Positions 29,714-38,706 of a DNA stretch of 64,000 bases are shown here, in pieces. Position numbers and translations under genes: made by a program. Origin of the DNA: Marinobacter szutsaonensis (GTDB taxonomy: Bacteria; Pseudomonadota; Gammaproteobacteria; Pseudomonadales; Oleiphilaceae). The stretch spans positions 1,798,001 through 1,862,000 of the forward strand of contig NZ_BAAAFC010000001.1 of the NCBI RefSeq assembly GCF_039523335.1. The letters are read 5' to 3'. Below the pieces are notes generated by a model. It searched no databases and had not been told where the DNA came from. It saw only the letters and a program-made list of their open reading frames with translations. Every line of letters begins with the position of its first letter. Position 1 is the stretch's first letter.

Positions 29714-29824
29714 GGAGCCGGCGCGGACTCCCTTTCCAAAACCTTGCGGAGCCATGGATGGCGGAGCAGAGCGTACAGGGACGTATTCACAGCGTGTTTT
29801 GGAAAGGGAGTCCGCGCTGGCTCC
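29714..29824 (+). repeat. long-hairpin element (copy A)
   Basis: Arms 29714-29741 and 29797-29824 match at 27 of 28 positions, with one G-T pair. The 52-nt core 29745-29796 (TGCGGAGCCATGGATGG... CAGCGTG) is 47/52 identical to copy B. It starts 28 bases after the AidB-type gene stop and ends 13 bases before the DUF503 ATG, so it can act as 3' structure for the first and may influence the second. Confidence 0.88.
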
Positions 29825-29837
29825 TGCACCCAAGTCT

Positions 29838-30179
29838 ATGTCAGAAGCACTCCGAAAACTGCTCAAAGAGAGCAACCGCCAACAGCCCGTCATCACCCCC
29901 CACGTAGGCGTGATGACGTTGCACTTCCAGCTCTACGGCTGCGAAGATCTCAAGGCCAAACGCAAGGTGTTTACCGCCCTCCGTGCCGTCTGGGGCAAAG
30001 AACCCGACCTTGCGGTAGCCGAAACCGCCGACCAGGAGGCCCTGGACTGCGCCACCTGGACCGTCGCCGCCCTGGGCACCTCCTCCCAGCAGATCAGCCA
30101 GCGCCTGGACATGGTCGAAAAAGCCATCCAGGACCGCATAGATGCTGCCATACTGGAAGTGCAGCGCGAAATTCTCTGA
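29838..30179 (+). CDS. DUF503 family protein
   Basis: 113 aa. HVGVMTLHFQLYGCEDLKAK, the LKAKRK basic patch and DLAVAETADQEALDCATWTV fit the DUF503 (YlxP-like) family, small proteins linked in some species to ribosome or cell biology without a firm function. The C-terminal helix (QRLDMVEKAIQDRIDAAILE) looks amphipathic. ATG 29838 lacks a clear Shine-Dalgarno site. The frame is open upstream to an ATG at 29754 inside hairpin copy A, preceded closely by GGAG, but that extension would consist of repeat sequence. Confidence 0.8.
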   Translation: MSEALRKLLKESNRQQPVITPHVGVMTLHFQLYGCEDLKAKRKVFTALRAVWGKEPDLAVAETADQEALDCATWTVAALGTSSQQISQRLDMVEKAIQDRIDAAILEVQREIL

Positions 30180-30369
30180 TACCCCGGGGACTGGCGCAGT
30201 GGCGTGTGGCGCAGCCGCCTGCCAGGCCGTATACTACGCCCCCTCAGGGACGCCAGCGCACCTGCCAGATGCAGGTTTACAGTTTGCCAATGCCGGACAT
30301 GATGCCGGCCGAATCCGGGGGGCATCCGGAACCAGCCCCGCGGACGACCACTGATTCTGTGTGGTGCCT

Positions 30370-32046
30370 ATGACCGGAAAGAAAAAATCCGCCCAGGCCT
30401 CGGTCGAGGCGATGTACCGTGTATTCACTGTGCCTGAGGCACCGGAATCCACCCTCAGCCGTATCGACCAGGACATCTCCCGCAACCTTGCAGGCTTCCT
30501 GCAGGAGCATATCGTTGCGGTCGAGCGGGACCTCTCGGAAGTCGAGAAAGACTTCTCCGAGTACAACATCCCGGAGAAACCCGTGTTCGTGTCCGAGCAG
30601 GCCCAGTTCCTGCTGGACAAGCTCGTGGCCAACTCCGTGCATACTGCGTCCCCGGCGTTCATCGGGCACATGACTTCGGCGTTGCCGTACTTCATGCTGC
30701 CGCTGTCCAAGATCATGATCGCCCTGAACCAGAACCTGGTGAAGACCGAAACCTCCAAGGCCTTTACGCCCATGGAGCGCCAGGTGCTGGGCATGATTCA
30801 TCGACTGGTGTACCAGGAGGATGGTTCCTTCTACCGCAAGTGGATGCACGACCCCCGCCACACCCTGGGCGTCATGTGCTCCGGCGGCACCATTGCCAAC
30901 CTGACCGCCCTGTGGGTCGCCCGCAACCGCGCCTTCCCGGCGGAGGGCAGCTTCCGTGGTCTGCATCAGGAAGGCCTGTTCCGGGCCTTGAAATACTATG
31001 GGTATGAAGGTGCTGCCATCCTGGTGTCCCGCCGCGGCCACTACTCCCTGCGCAAGGCCGCCGACGTACTCGGCCTCGGCCGTGATGCCCTGGTGCCGGT
31101 GGACACCGACGATGAGAACCGTATCCAGCCGGATGCCCTGCGGGACAAGTGCCTGGAATTGCAGAAGCAGAAGATCAAGGTCATGGCCATTTGCGGCGTG
31201 GCCGGCACCACCGAAACCGGCAACGTGGACCCGCTGGACGCGGTGGCCGACATTGCCCGGGAATTCGGCGCCCACTTCCACGTAGATGCCGCCTGGGGCG
31301 GGCCAACCCTGTTTTCCCGTACCTACAAGACCCTGATGCGCGGCATCGAGAAGGCGGATTCCGTCACCTTCGATGCCCACAAACAGCTGTACGTGCCGAT
31401 GGGCGCCGGCCTGGTGGTGTTCAAGGACCCCACCCTGCCAACCGCGGTGGAACATCACGCCCAGTACATCATCCGTAAGGGCTCCCGGGACCTGGGCAGC
31501 ACCACCCTGGAAGGCTCCCGCCCGGGCATGTCCATGCTGATCCATTCCGGCCTGAAGATCCTCGGCCGCGAGGGCTACGAGATCCTGATCGACCAGGGTA
31601 TCGAGAAAGCCCACACCTTTGCCGACATGATCAACGCGGAGCCGGATTTCGAGCTGGTCACCAAGCCGGAACTGAACATCCTCACCTACCGCTACTGCCC
31701 GGAGGACGTGCAGCAAGCGCTTGCGGTGGCGGATGAGCTACAGGCGGAAAAGCTGAACACCTGTCTGAACCGGATCACCAAGTTCATCCAGAAAACCCAG
31801 CGGGAGCGGGGCAAGGCGTTCGTCTCCCGGACCCGGCTGGAGCCGGCCCGTTACTACCACTTCCCGTGCATCGTTTTCCGGGTGGTGCTGGCCAACCCGC
31901 TGACTACAAAGGAAATCCTGGCGGACATTCTGAAGGAACAGCGTGAGCTGTCGAAAGAAGAAGGGATCTCTGACGAGATGACCATCCTGCACCAGATGGC
32001 CGACGCAGTACTCAAGCAGCACGAGCCCAGCGCACGACAGGCCTGA
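30370..32046 (+). CDS. panP: pyridoxal-dependent aspartate 1-decarboxylase PanP
   Basis: 558 aa group II PLP decarboxylase. Features are HTASPAFIGHMTSALPYFMLPL, SGGTIANLTALWVARN, AGTTETGNVDPL, VDAAWGGPTL and the PLP lysine Lys338 in FDAHKQLYVPMGAG. Length and N-terminal sequence match the PanP family of Vibrio, Shewanella and relatives, which makes beta-alanine from aspartate when the pyruvoyl enzyme PanD is absent; older annotations call it glutamate decarboxylase. Beta-alanine would feed pantothenate, then coaBC and coaD in this window. ATG 30370 is chosen; an in-frame GTG is at 30361. Hairpin copy B follows the stop codon. Confidence 0.85.
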   Translation: MTGKKKSAQASVEAMYRVFTVPEAPESTLSRIDQDISRNLAGFLQEHIVAVERDLSEVEKDFSEYNIPEKPVFVSEQAQFLLDKLVANSVHTASPAFIGHMTSALPYFMLPLSKIMIALNQNLVKTETSKAFTPMERQVLGMIHRLVYQEDGSFYRKWMHDPRHTLGVMCSGGTIANLTALWVARNRAFPAEGSFRGLHQEGLFRALKYYGYEGAAILVSRRGHYSLRKAADVLGLGRDALVPVDTDDENRIQPDALRDKCLELQKQKIKVMAICGVAGTTETGNVDPLDAVADIAREFGAHFHVDAAWGGPTLFSRTYKTLMRGIEKADSVTFDAHKQLYVPMGAGLVVFKDPTLPTAVEHHAQYIIRKGSRDLGSTTLEGSRPGMSMLIHSGLKILGREGYEILIDQGIEKAHTFADMINAEPDFELVTKPELNILTYRYCPEDVQQALAVADELQAEKLNTCLNRITKFIQKTQRERGKAFVSRTRLEPARYYHFPCIVFRVVLANPLTTKEILADILKEQRELSKEEGISDEMTILHQMADAVLKQHEPSARQA

Positions 32047-32150
32047 GGTCTAAGACGCCAGAAAAGCTTTAAGCCGGCGGGTTAACCAACTCCGTGGCGA
32101 AAGGTGCGACTGCCACCAAGCGAGCCTTACGGACGAATCATAGCTTCGGT

Positions 32151-32257
32151 GAGCCGGGCGGGGGACGTTTCAAAAACTGTGCGGAGCCAGGGATGGCGGA
32201 GCCAAACGTACAGGGACGTATCCACAGCGTGTTTTTGAAACGTCCCCCGCCCGGCTC
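32151..32257 (+). repeat. long-hairpin element (copy B)
   Basis: Arms 32151-32177 and 32231-32257 are perfectly complementary over 27 bases (GAGCCGGGCGGGGGACG... ). The core 32180-32231 matches copy A at 47 of 52 positions, whereas the arms share little sequence with A or C. It lies between panP and the convergent 88-aa gene, in the position of a bidirectional terminator but without U-tracts. Confidence 0.9.
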
Positions 32258-32284
32258 GCTTCTCCGAAACTTGCAGGCAAGACT

Positions 32285-32551
32285 TCAGTAAAGCGCCTCT
32301 TCGTCATCCAGCACATCGTGGATGATATCCAGGAACATCCGATCCGCCTCGCTCCAGTTCTCCGGAATCCGGATATTGGTACTGGCGCTTATTTCCTCGG
32401 CAATCAGCTCGTTGGCGTTAGGCTGGCCACGGTGCTTGCGGGCGATTTCCATGGACTTCACGGCAATGGTCGGATCGCTTAGCACCTTCTTGATGAAGGT
32501 CCTCAACTCGTCAATCATCTTGGCCTGACGGCTTTCAACGGATGAACTCAT
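32285..32551 (-). CDS. hypothetical protein, 88 aa
   Basis: Not recognised. Soluble, helical-looking and acidic at the end (FLDIIHDVLDDEEALY). It has repeated charged/aliphatic periodicity (MIDELRTFIKKVLSDPTIAV). No Cys, no signal peptide. Reading frame, GC-third bias and an SD-like GGGGAG before the ATG at 32551 support a real gene. It is flanked by copy B of the hairpin element and followed upstream on the same strand by pit (start 34203, stop 32641), 89 bases away, so it may be the last gene of the pit transcript. Confidence 0.6.
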   Translation of the reverse strand: MSSSVESRQAKMIDELRTFIKKVLSDPTIAVKSMEIARKHRGQPNANELIAEEISASTNIRIPENWSEADRMFLDIIHDVLDDEEALY

Positions 32552-32640
32552 ACTTCACTCCCCGGACAGATAGGCTCGGGGGTGAGAAACACCCCCTTTT
32601 TAAACAGTATGACCAAACTGGCTTTATACAACCAGCCCGG

Positions 32641-34203
32641 TCAGATCAACAAGCCCCGGAGAGTGAAGAACAGGATCGCAGCCATGATGGCAGAGGCTGG
32701 AACAGTAATGATCCAGGCAGCGGCGATCCGGACCAGGTGTGAGCGCTTGACCATTTCTTCCTTGTAGATCTTCTTGAGGCGCTTGCGCTCGGACTTGGAC
32801 AGCGGCACCTGCTGCTTCTGTTTCTTGGCCTGCTTGAGCAGGCTTTCCATCTCTTCCACCGAGGCATTGCGGAAATCGTCCAGGAAGGGTTTGAGGCGCT
32901 CCTGCTCCTCCGGGTCGTGGTGCTCGATGATCTTGTGCAGCTGGGTTGCGTAGTTGCGCTTCAGGTATTCACGCAAAAAGCCGACACCAAAGACACCGCC
33001 GATGGCGATGTGGGTGGAGCTGACCGGCAGACCCAGCTGGGAAGCCAGGATCACGGTCAGCGCCGCGGACAGGGCAATACAGAAGGCGCGGGTCTTGTCC
33101 AGTTCGGTGATTTCGCTGCCAACAGTCTTGATCAGGCGCGGACCGAACAGCATCAGGCCGACGGCAATGCCCAGGGCACCGACCATCATTACCCATAGAG
33201 GAATGCTGGCAGAAGCGATAACTGTGCCCGCGGACAGGGCATCATTGATCGCCGCCAGCGGACCGATGGCGTTGGCCACGTCGTTGGCGCCGTGGGCGAA
33301 GCTAAGCAGGGCAGCGGCGAAGATCAGCGGCCAGGTGAAGAGGGTGTTTACCCCGGCGGAGCTGTTCTCCATGGTGGAGGCCTTGCGGCCGACGAGGGTA
33401 CGAACAATCACGAACACCACGGCGGCCGCGACCAGCCCCACCAGGGAAGCCTCGAGGAAGTCGACCTTGATGATCTTCTTCACGCCCTTGACCATCAGGT
33501 AGGTGCCGAAGGCCCAGGCCATGATGGCCACCAGCCAGGGCACGAAGGTGCGTGCCGCCGGCACCACGTCCTGGCGGTAGAGCACGGTTTTCTTGATGGC
33601 AAACAGGAACAGGGCCGCAAGCGCCCCGCCAAGCACCGGCGAGATGACCCAGCTGGCGGCAATCTTGCCCATGACCGCCCAGTCGGCAATGCCCCACCCA
33701 CCGGCGGCAATACCGGCACCCAGGACCCCACCGACGATGGAATGAGTGGTGGATACCGGAGCGCCCATCCAGGTGGCCAGATTCAGCCACAGGGCACCGG
33801 CCAGCAGTGCCGCCGTCATCAGCCAGATAAAGGCCCGGCCATCGTCCAGCGTGGACGGATCGATGATGCCGCCCTTGATGGTGGACACCACATTACCCCC
33901 GGCAATCAGTGCCCCGCCAGCCTCGAATACTGCCGCTATCAGGACCGCCGCCCCCAGGGACAGCGCGCCGGACCCCACCGCAGGGCCCACGTTGTTGGCG
34001 ACATCGTTGGCACCAATGTTGATCGCCATGTAACCACCGATGACGGCCGCAGCCATCAACAGCATGCTGCCGGGCATTCCATCGCTGAAAGAACCAACAG
34101 TCAGCCAGATGCCGAGAAGGAACAGCAGGCTGATTCCGACCCTGTATCTTTCCGTGGAAGGGCTGGTGAGGACGGTATCCAGGAATCCGGTTGAACGGGC
34201 CAT
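32641..34203 (-). CDS. PiT family inorganic phosphate transporter
   Basis: 520 aa, about ten or more membrane segments. The two PiT signature repeats are visible: GANDVANNVGPAVGSGALSL near residue 60 and GANDVANAIGPLAAI in the second half, plus PVSTTHSIVGGVLGAGI and PVSSTHIAIGGVFGVG. A cytosolic loop of charged residues (EEMESLLKQAKKQKQQ) precedes the last segment. It imports phosphate, probably with protons or sodium. No Pho box was found in the 205 bases before it, consistent with constitutive low-affinity use, whereas phoB (43345) has one. Confidence 0.95.
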   Translation of the reverse strand: MARSTGFLDTVLTSPSTERYRVGISLLFLLGIWLTVGSFSDGMPGSMLLMAAAVIGGYMAINIGANDVANNVGPAVGSGALSLGAAVLIAAVFEAGGALIAGGNVVSTIKGGIIDPSTLDDGRAFIWLMTAALLAGALWLNLATWMGAPVSTTHSIVGGVLGAGIAAGGWGIADWAVMGKIAASWVISPVLGGALAALFLFAIKKTVLYRQDVVPAARTFVPWLVAIMAWAFGTYLMVKGVKKIIKVDFLEASLVGLVAAAVVFVIVRTLVGRKASTMENSSAGVNTLFTWPLIFAAALLSFAHGANDVANAIGPLAAINDALSAGTVIASASIPLWVMMVGALGIAVGLMLFGPRLIKTVGSEITELDKTRAFCIALSAALTVILASQLGLPVSSTHIAIGGVFGVGFLREYLKRNYATQLHKIIEHHDPEEQERLKPFLDDFRNASVEEMESLLKQAKKQKQQVPLSKSERKRLKKIYKEEMVKRSHLVRIAAAWIITVPASAIMAAILFFTLRGLLI

Positions 34204-34408
34204 AACAGATCAGATCTCATTTGGTCAGAATGTAAACAGGCCGGTGGGCCGCGCGGCAACTATAATTTTTTTGTCACGAAATTGAAACCTGAGCGTCGTG
34301 TGGATACGCAGCATCCGCAACTGTGATCCAGGACCGCGAACGCGGCACCAATTGGCGCATAATGACCAGATATGACGCCAAAAAATACAATAAAACCCTG
34401 AATCCCCT

Positions 34409-35512
34409 ATGAACCAGTCCCAGTCCATCAGCCACCAGGCCGCCGGTGCGCGCGAGGATGCGCAGGTATCGCGGTTGCTGACGTGGCTGTCGTTCGCGGC
34501 CATCATTTTCCTGCTGGGTATCGGGCTCAAGGCGTGGTACTCCGGGCATACCCTGCATGCCTGGGTGCTCTGGTCCTGTTCCGTCCTGGTGGGGCTGAAC
34601 ATGGTGTACTTTGCCCTGAGCGGTAACGGGGTGCGCCAGAAAGGCGGCCTGATTGTGGTGGTGGGCCTGCTGTTCGCGTACCTGATCGCCTCCGGCGGCG
34701 AGAGCAATACCGGTCCACTGTGGTTCTATGTCTTTCCACCGCTGCTGTTTTTCCTGACCAGCCTGAAAGCCGGCACGGTGGTCCTGCTCATCTGTTACCT
34801 GGTGGCCGCGGTCGTGTTCCAGTTCCCCGACCTGCCGTTTGTCACGGCGGAATATTCCAGTGACTTCAAGATCCGCTTCTTTGCCACCCTCACTTTCGAA
34901 TCCATTTTCTGTTTCGTACTGGAGGCCGGGCGACTCGGGGCCCGCAATGAACTGCTGGAACTCGTGGTGACCCACGAGCACGCCGCCAGGACCGACGAAC
35001 TGACGGGCCTGTCCAACCGTCGGGACATGCAACACCGGCTGGCCAGCGAGTTTTCACGGTACCAGCGTGCCGGGCACCATTTCTCCATCGTGCTCATCGA
35101 TCTGGATCTGTTCAAGAGCATCAATGATGAATACGGCCATGACGCCGGCGACGCCGTCCTGCGCCAGTTTTCGGCCCTGCTGCGGGACGTCGTCCGCCAG
35201 ACCGACGTGGCCGCCCGCTGGGGCGGCGAGGAATTCCTGCTGCTGCTTCCGGACACGTCGCTGCTCCAGGCCCTCACCCTGGCGGAACGATTGCGGGCGC
35301 AGGTCGCCCAGGAACCCTTCCGGTTCAAAAGCCACTGCCTGCCGGTCACCATCAGCGCCGGGGTCTGCTCTATCGCCAAGGCGGCCTCCATCGATGAGCT
35401 GCTCAAGCAGGCCGATCTCAACCTCTATAACGCCAAGGACGCGGGACGCAACCGGATCGCGCCACGGGTTCGCAGCCGGGGCGAGGACCACCCCATGGGT
35501 TCGCCGGCTTGA
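34409..35512 (+). CDS. membrane-bound diguanylate cyclase (GGDEF)
   Basis: 367 aa. About six hydrophobic segments fill residues 25-180 (for instance VLVGLNMVYFALSG, GLIVVVGLLFAYLIA, FYVFPPLLFFL), a membrane sensor of unknown ligand. The GGDEF domain follows DELTGLSNRR (about 190) and carries GGEEF at 272-276, an intact catalytic motif. RQTD (263-266), five residues before GGEEF, is a feedback-inhibition I-site. It should make c-di-GMP. It is divergent from pit across 205 bases; the SD is poor. The MioC-like flavodoxin gene begins 78 bases after its stop. Confidence 0.92.
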   Translation: MNQSQSISHQAAGAREDAQVSRLLTWLSFAAIIFLLGIGLKAWYSGHTLHAWVLWSCSVLVGLNMVYFALSGNGVRQKGGLIVVVGLLFAYLIASGGESNTGPLWFYVFPPLLFFLTSLKAGTVVLLICYLVAAVVFQFPDLPFVTAEYSSDFKIRFFATLTFESIFCFVLEAGRLGARNELLELVVTHEHAARTDELTGLSNRRDMQHRLASEFSRYQRAGHHFSIVLIDLDLFKSINDEYGHDAGDAVLRQFSALLRDVVRQTDVAARWGGEEFLLLLPDTSLLQALTLAERLRAQVAQEPFRFKSHCLPVTISAGVCSIAKAASIDELLKQADLNLYNAKDAGRNRIAPRVRSRGEDHPMGSPA

Positions 35513-35590
35513 GAGCGGGCATCTCGATCGCTATGATCAGGCGCGACTCGGGCACAGGGCCCGAATACGGCAACTTTCACAGGACTGACA

Positions 35591-36037
35591 ATGACAGCGA
35601 TCCGAATTCTGGTCGGGAGCGTTTACGGCGGCGCCCTGATGACCGCACGGGAGATCCGGAAGGAGCTCGAGGCCGACGGCCACCAGGTCACCGTGCTGGA
35701 GAATCCGAAACTCCCGGACATCACGTCCAACGACGAGCCCTTGCTGGTCTGCACCTCGACCACGGGCCAGGGCGAGATCCCGGAGAACCTGCTGCATTTC
35801 TATGTCGACTTGAGAGAGCAGCTGCCGCAGCAACCCGGGCGACCGTTCGGCATCATCGTATTGGGGGACAGCTCCTACGGCGACACCTTTTGCGGAGCCG
35901 GCGACCTGATGGAAGAAGCCTTGTACGAGACCGCTGCCCGGAAAGTGGGAGGCACCCTGCGCATCGATGCCATGGAAACCATGGAACCGGAGAGCGAAGC
36001 ACTGCCCTGGGCCAGGGACTGGATCAGGCAACTCTGA
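35591..36037 (+). CDS. flavodoxin domain protein, MioC-like
   Basis: 148 aa. The N-terminal GSVYGGALMTAREI is the FMN phosphate-binding loop, and STTGQGEIPENLLHFY and LGDSSYGDTFCGAGD are the FMN-isoalloxazine loops of the flavodoxin fold. It fits MioC/YqcA type. It could donate electrons to enzymes such as biotin synthase. AGGACTGACA precedes the ATG. Neighbours give no functional link. Confidence 0.88.
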   Translation: MTAIRILVGSVYGGALMTAREIRKELEADGHQVTVLENPKLPDITSNDEPLLVCTSTTGQGEIPENLLHFYVDLREQLPQQPGRPFGIIVLGDSSYGDTFCGAGDLMEEALYETAARKVGGTLRIDAMETMEPESEALPWARDWIRQL

Positions 36038-36122
36038 GCAGACTCTGCAATCGCGCCGATGGCCGATCCGGCGCTTGAGCCACCGGTAACGACGGGCCAT
36101 ACTCGGGAGACAACGATAAGAA

Positions 36123-38690
36123 ATGCGACGACCTGTGACCCCGAACCGCCTGTTCCAGCTGCTGCTCGCCCTGATCGTCCTGTCGGTCCTGGCAGCACCC
36201 TCCTTTGCTGCCGATGATAGCGTGCGTCCGGCCATGGACGTCCTGATGACCGACCCGGACTCACCGGCAACCCCGTCGCAGGCCCTGGCGATGGACGGCT
36301 GGCAGTCACTGGAGGATCCGAGCCCCAACTTCGGTTATATCCGAAAAACCGTGTGGCTGCGTTTCCCGGTTCCCGAACGGGGCGATATCAATCTGCTGGA
36401 AATCGGTTACGCCCATCTGGACCACATCCGTTTCTTCCTGCTGGAAAACGGTGAGATCGTAAGCGACGCAACGGCCGGCGACCGGCTACCCTTCCTCGAA
36501 CGCCCGGTACTCTATCGCAACTTTCTGTTCCGCTTCGATCATGCGCCTGAAGCCAACCAGCAGATCCTGCTGGAAGTGCGCACCAGTGGAGCTGTGCAGG
36601 TCCCGGTGCACCTCTGGCACGACAAGGATTTCTTCGAGAGCGCGTTTTTCGAGGATCTGATCCATGCCGTCTATTACGGCATCCTGATTACCGTCATCTG
36701 CTTCAACCTGTTTATCTTCATCGCGCTGCGGGAAAAGATTTACCTGCTGTACGTGCTCTCCACCCTGGGTTATCTGGTGATCATCGGCAGCCTGAATGGC
36801 ATCGCCTACCAGCTGCTGTGGCCAGCCAATCCGGAGATACAGAACCGGTCCATGGTGTTGGGCATTCCCTTTGCCATGGTCTTCACACTCTGGTTTGCCC
36901 ATGCGTTTCTCCAGCTGAGGAACCAGAGTCCCGCCACCGCCCGGGTGGTTAGCTTCGCCATTATTCTGAATGCCATCGCGGCGGCAGCCACTTTCCTGAC
37001 CGACTACAACACCGCGATCCGGCTGGTGGTCGCCCTGACCATACCCAGCTGCCTGCTGCTGACACTGCTCGGCCCGCAGCAATGGCTCAGGGGCAACCGG
37101 CAGGCAATTTATTACACCCTGGCCTGGGGTGCGCTGACTCTGGGCAGTGCGGTGACCGCGGCCAACAAGTACGGCCTGCTACCCAACAGCTTCTTGAGCG
37201 TTTATGCCATGCAGATCGGCTCGGCCCTGCAGGCCGTCCTGCTCGCCCTGGCCATGGCAAGCAGGATCTACCAGGAACGCCAGGACAAGGTACTGGCCCG
37301 GGAAGCCGAACTCCGTGCCCTCGAAGCCCGCCGAAGCGTGGAACTGAGGCTGATGGATCAGGCCCTGCATCACCCCCTCACCGGCCTGCCGAACCGCAGC
37401 AGCTTCGAGATGATGCTCAATGACCTGATCATGCGGCATCCCGAAAAACGTTACGGCATTGCCGTGGTGCACCTGAATAACCTGTCTTCGGTCACCAAGA
37501 CCCTTGGCCACCGCAATACCGACCGGATCCTGGAACTGGCGGCCCTGCACTACAACTCCGTGGCCCAGACCATACCGGGAGCTATGCCGGTCGAGCAGAC
37601 CGATGAGCGCAACTACTTCCTGGCGTCCCTTGACCAGCAGTCCTTCGGTTTCATCGTCGATTCGACTCTGGCCGAGGCCGCGCCCCGGGCCGTGGTCACC
37701 GGTCTGGACAGCCTGCGTCAGTCTATCGATTACCTGGGCATGCAGGTTCCGCTGGACCCCCGTATGGGCGTGGCCATCTTCCCGGACCACGGTAGCGACG
37801 CCAACACCCTGATCCGCCGTGCCATCATCGCCGAGGGCTCCGAGCGGGCCCGGGATCGGGGCATGGCCTACTACAAGCCGTCGCGGGATGCCTACAGCGC
37901 GGATCGGCTGACCATGGTTTCGGAACTGCGCAAGGCCCTGGACGACCAACAGCTGGCGCTCTACCTGCAACCCAAGCAGTCCCTGACCACAGGCCAGGTG
38001 GTGGGAATGGAGGCATTGATACGGTGGCCGGGGCGCCAGAAGACGGTAAGCCCGGACGAAATCGTCCTGCTGGCGGAGCAGACCGGGCTGATCAAGCCGC
38101 TGACCCGCTGGGTGCTGGAAGAGTCACTGCGCCTTCGCACGCAGTTGCTGGAGCAGGGCTGGGATCTGGAGCTGTCCGCCAACATCTCGCCCAACAACCT
38201 GAGGGAAGCGGATTTTTCCCTTTATGTGCAGCGCCTGATGAATCAGTACGATGGCCACCGGGGCGCGGTCACCTTCGAGGTCACGGAAACCTCAATGATG
38301 CTGGACCCGGCCAACTCGCTGGAGGCCCTCAATGCCCTGAACGCGGCCGGAATCCGGGTTTCCATTGATGACTTCGGCTCGGGTTACTCCTCGCTGTCGT
38401 ACATCAAGCAACTGCCCGCCAGCGAGATCAAGATCGACCGGTCGCTGGTCACCGACCTGCCCAGCCAGGCCGAAGACCGGGTCATCGTCCAGACCACCAT
38501 CGACATGTGCCACAACCTGGGCTACCAGGTCGTGGCGGAAGGCGTGGAGGATCAGGCGACCGCGGATCTGCTGAGAGACATGGGCTGCGACATGATCCAG
38601 GGCTACCTGGTGACACCGCCGCTGCCGGTGGACAAGTTCCTGGACTGGCTCAACGCCAATGGCCGCCAGCCCTCTCGCAAACTGGGCTAG
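36123..38690 (+). CDS. membrane c-di-GMP phosphodiesterase (7TM-DISM, degenerate GGDEF, EAL)
   Basis: 855 aa. Signal peptide 1-29 (ending SFA), a periplasmic 7TMR-DISMED2-like sensor domain (to about 180), seven hydrophobic segments (about 185-395), a short coiled coil (ELRALEARRSVELRL), then a GGDEF-like domain starting HPLTGLPNRSSFEMML in which the GG(D/E)EF site is absent (LDQQSFGF instead), then EAL. The EAL motif (EALIR, Glu630), NISPNN, FEVTETS, DDFGSGYSS and the Lys in IKIDRSL are all present, so hydrolysis of c-di-GMP is likely. It lies 85 bases after the flavodoxin gene; a structural paralogue is at 50194. Confidence 0.92.
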   Translation: MRRPVTPNRLFQLLLALIVLSVLAAPSFAADDSVRPAMDVLMTDPDSPATPSQALAMDGWQSLEDPSPNFGYIRKTVWLRFPVPERGDINLLEIGYAHLDHIRFFLLENGEIVSDATAGDRLPFLERPVLYRNFLFRFDHAPEANQQILLEVRTSGAVQVPVHLWHDKDFFESAFFEDLIHAVYYGILITVICFNLFIFIALREKIYLLYVLSTLGYLVIIGSLNGIAYQLLWPANPEIQNRSMVLGIPFAMVFTLWFAHAFLQLRNQSPATARVVSFAIILNAIAAAATFLTDYNTAIRLVVALTIPSCLLLTLLGPQQWLRGNRQAIYYTLAWGALTLGSAVTAANKYGLLPNSFLSVYAMQIGSALQAVLLALAMASRIYQERQDKVLAREAELRALEARRSVELRLMDQALHHPLTGLPNRSSFEMMLNDLIMRHPEKRYGIAVVHLNNLSSVTKTLGHRNTDRILELAALHYNSVAQTIPGAMPVEQTDERNYFLASLDQQSFGFIVDSTLAEAAPRAVVTGLDSLRQSIDYLGMQVPLDPRMGVAIFPDHGSDANTLIRRAIIAEGSERARDRGMAYYKPSRDAYSADRLTMVSELRKALDDQQLALYLQPKQSLTTGQVVGMEALIRWPGRQKTVSPDEIVLLAEQTGLIKPLTRWVLEESLRLRTQLLEQGWDLELSANISPNNLREADFSLYVQRLMNQYDGHRGAVTFEVTETSMMLDPANSLEALNALNAAGIRVSIDDFGSGYSSLSYIKQLPASEIKIDRSLVTDLPSQAEDRVIVQTTIDMCHNLGYQVVAEGVEDQATADLLRDMGCDMIQGYLVTPPLPVDKFLDWLNANGRQPSRKLG

Positions 38691-38706
38691 TGTCCCGGGC
38701 GGGACA

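Noticed and set aside
29754..29837. N-terminal extension of the DUF503 protein
   Set aside because: It would be translated from repeat sequence; the family begins at MSEALRKLL. Kept only as a possible regulatory point.
32151..32257. Insertion sequence or MITE with target duplication
   Set aside because: No direct repeats flank the hairpin copies, and their terminal sequences differ between copies.
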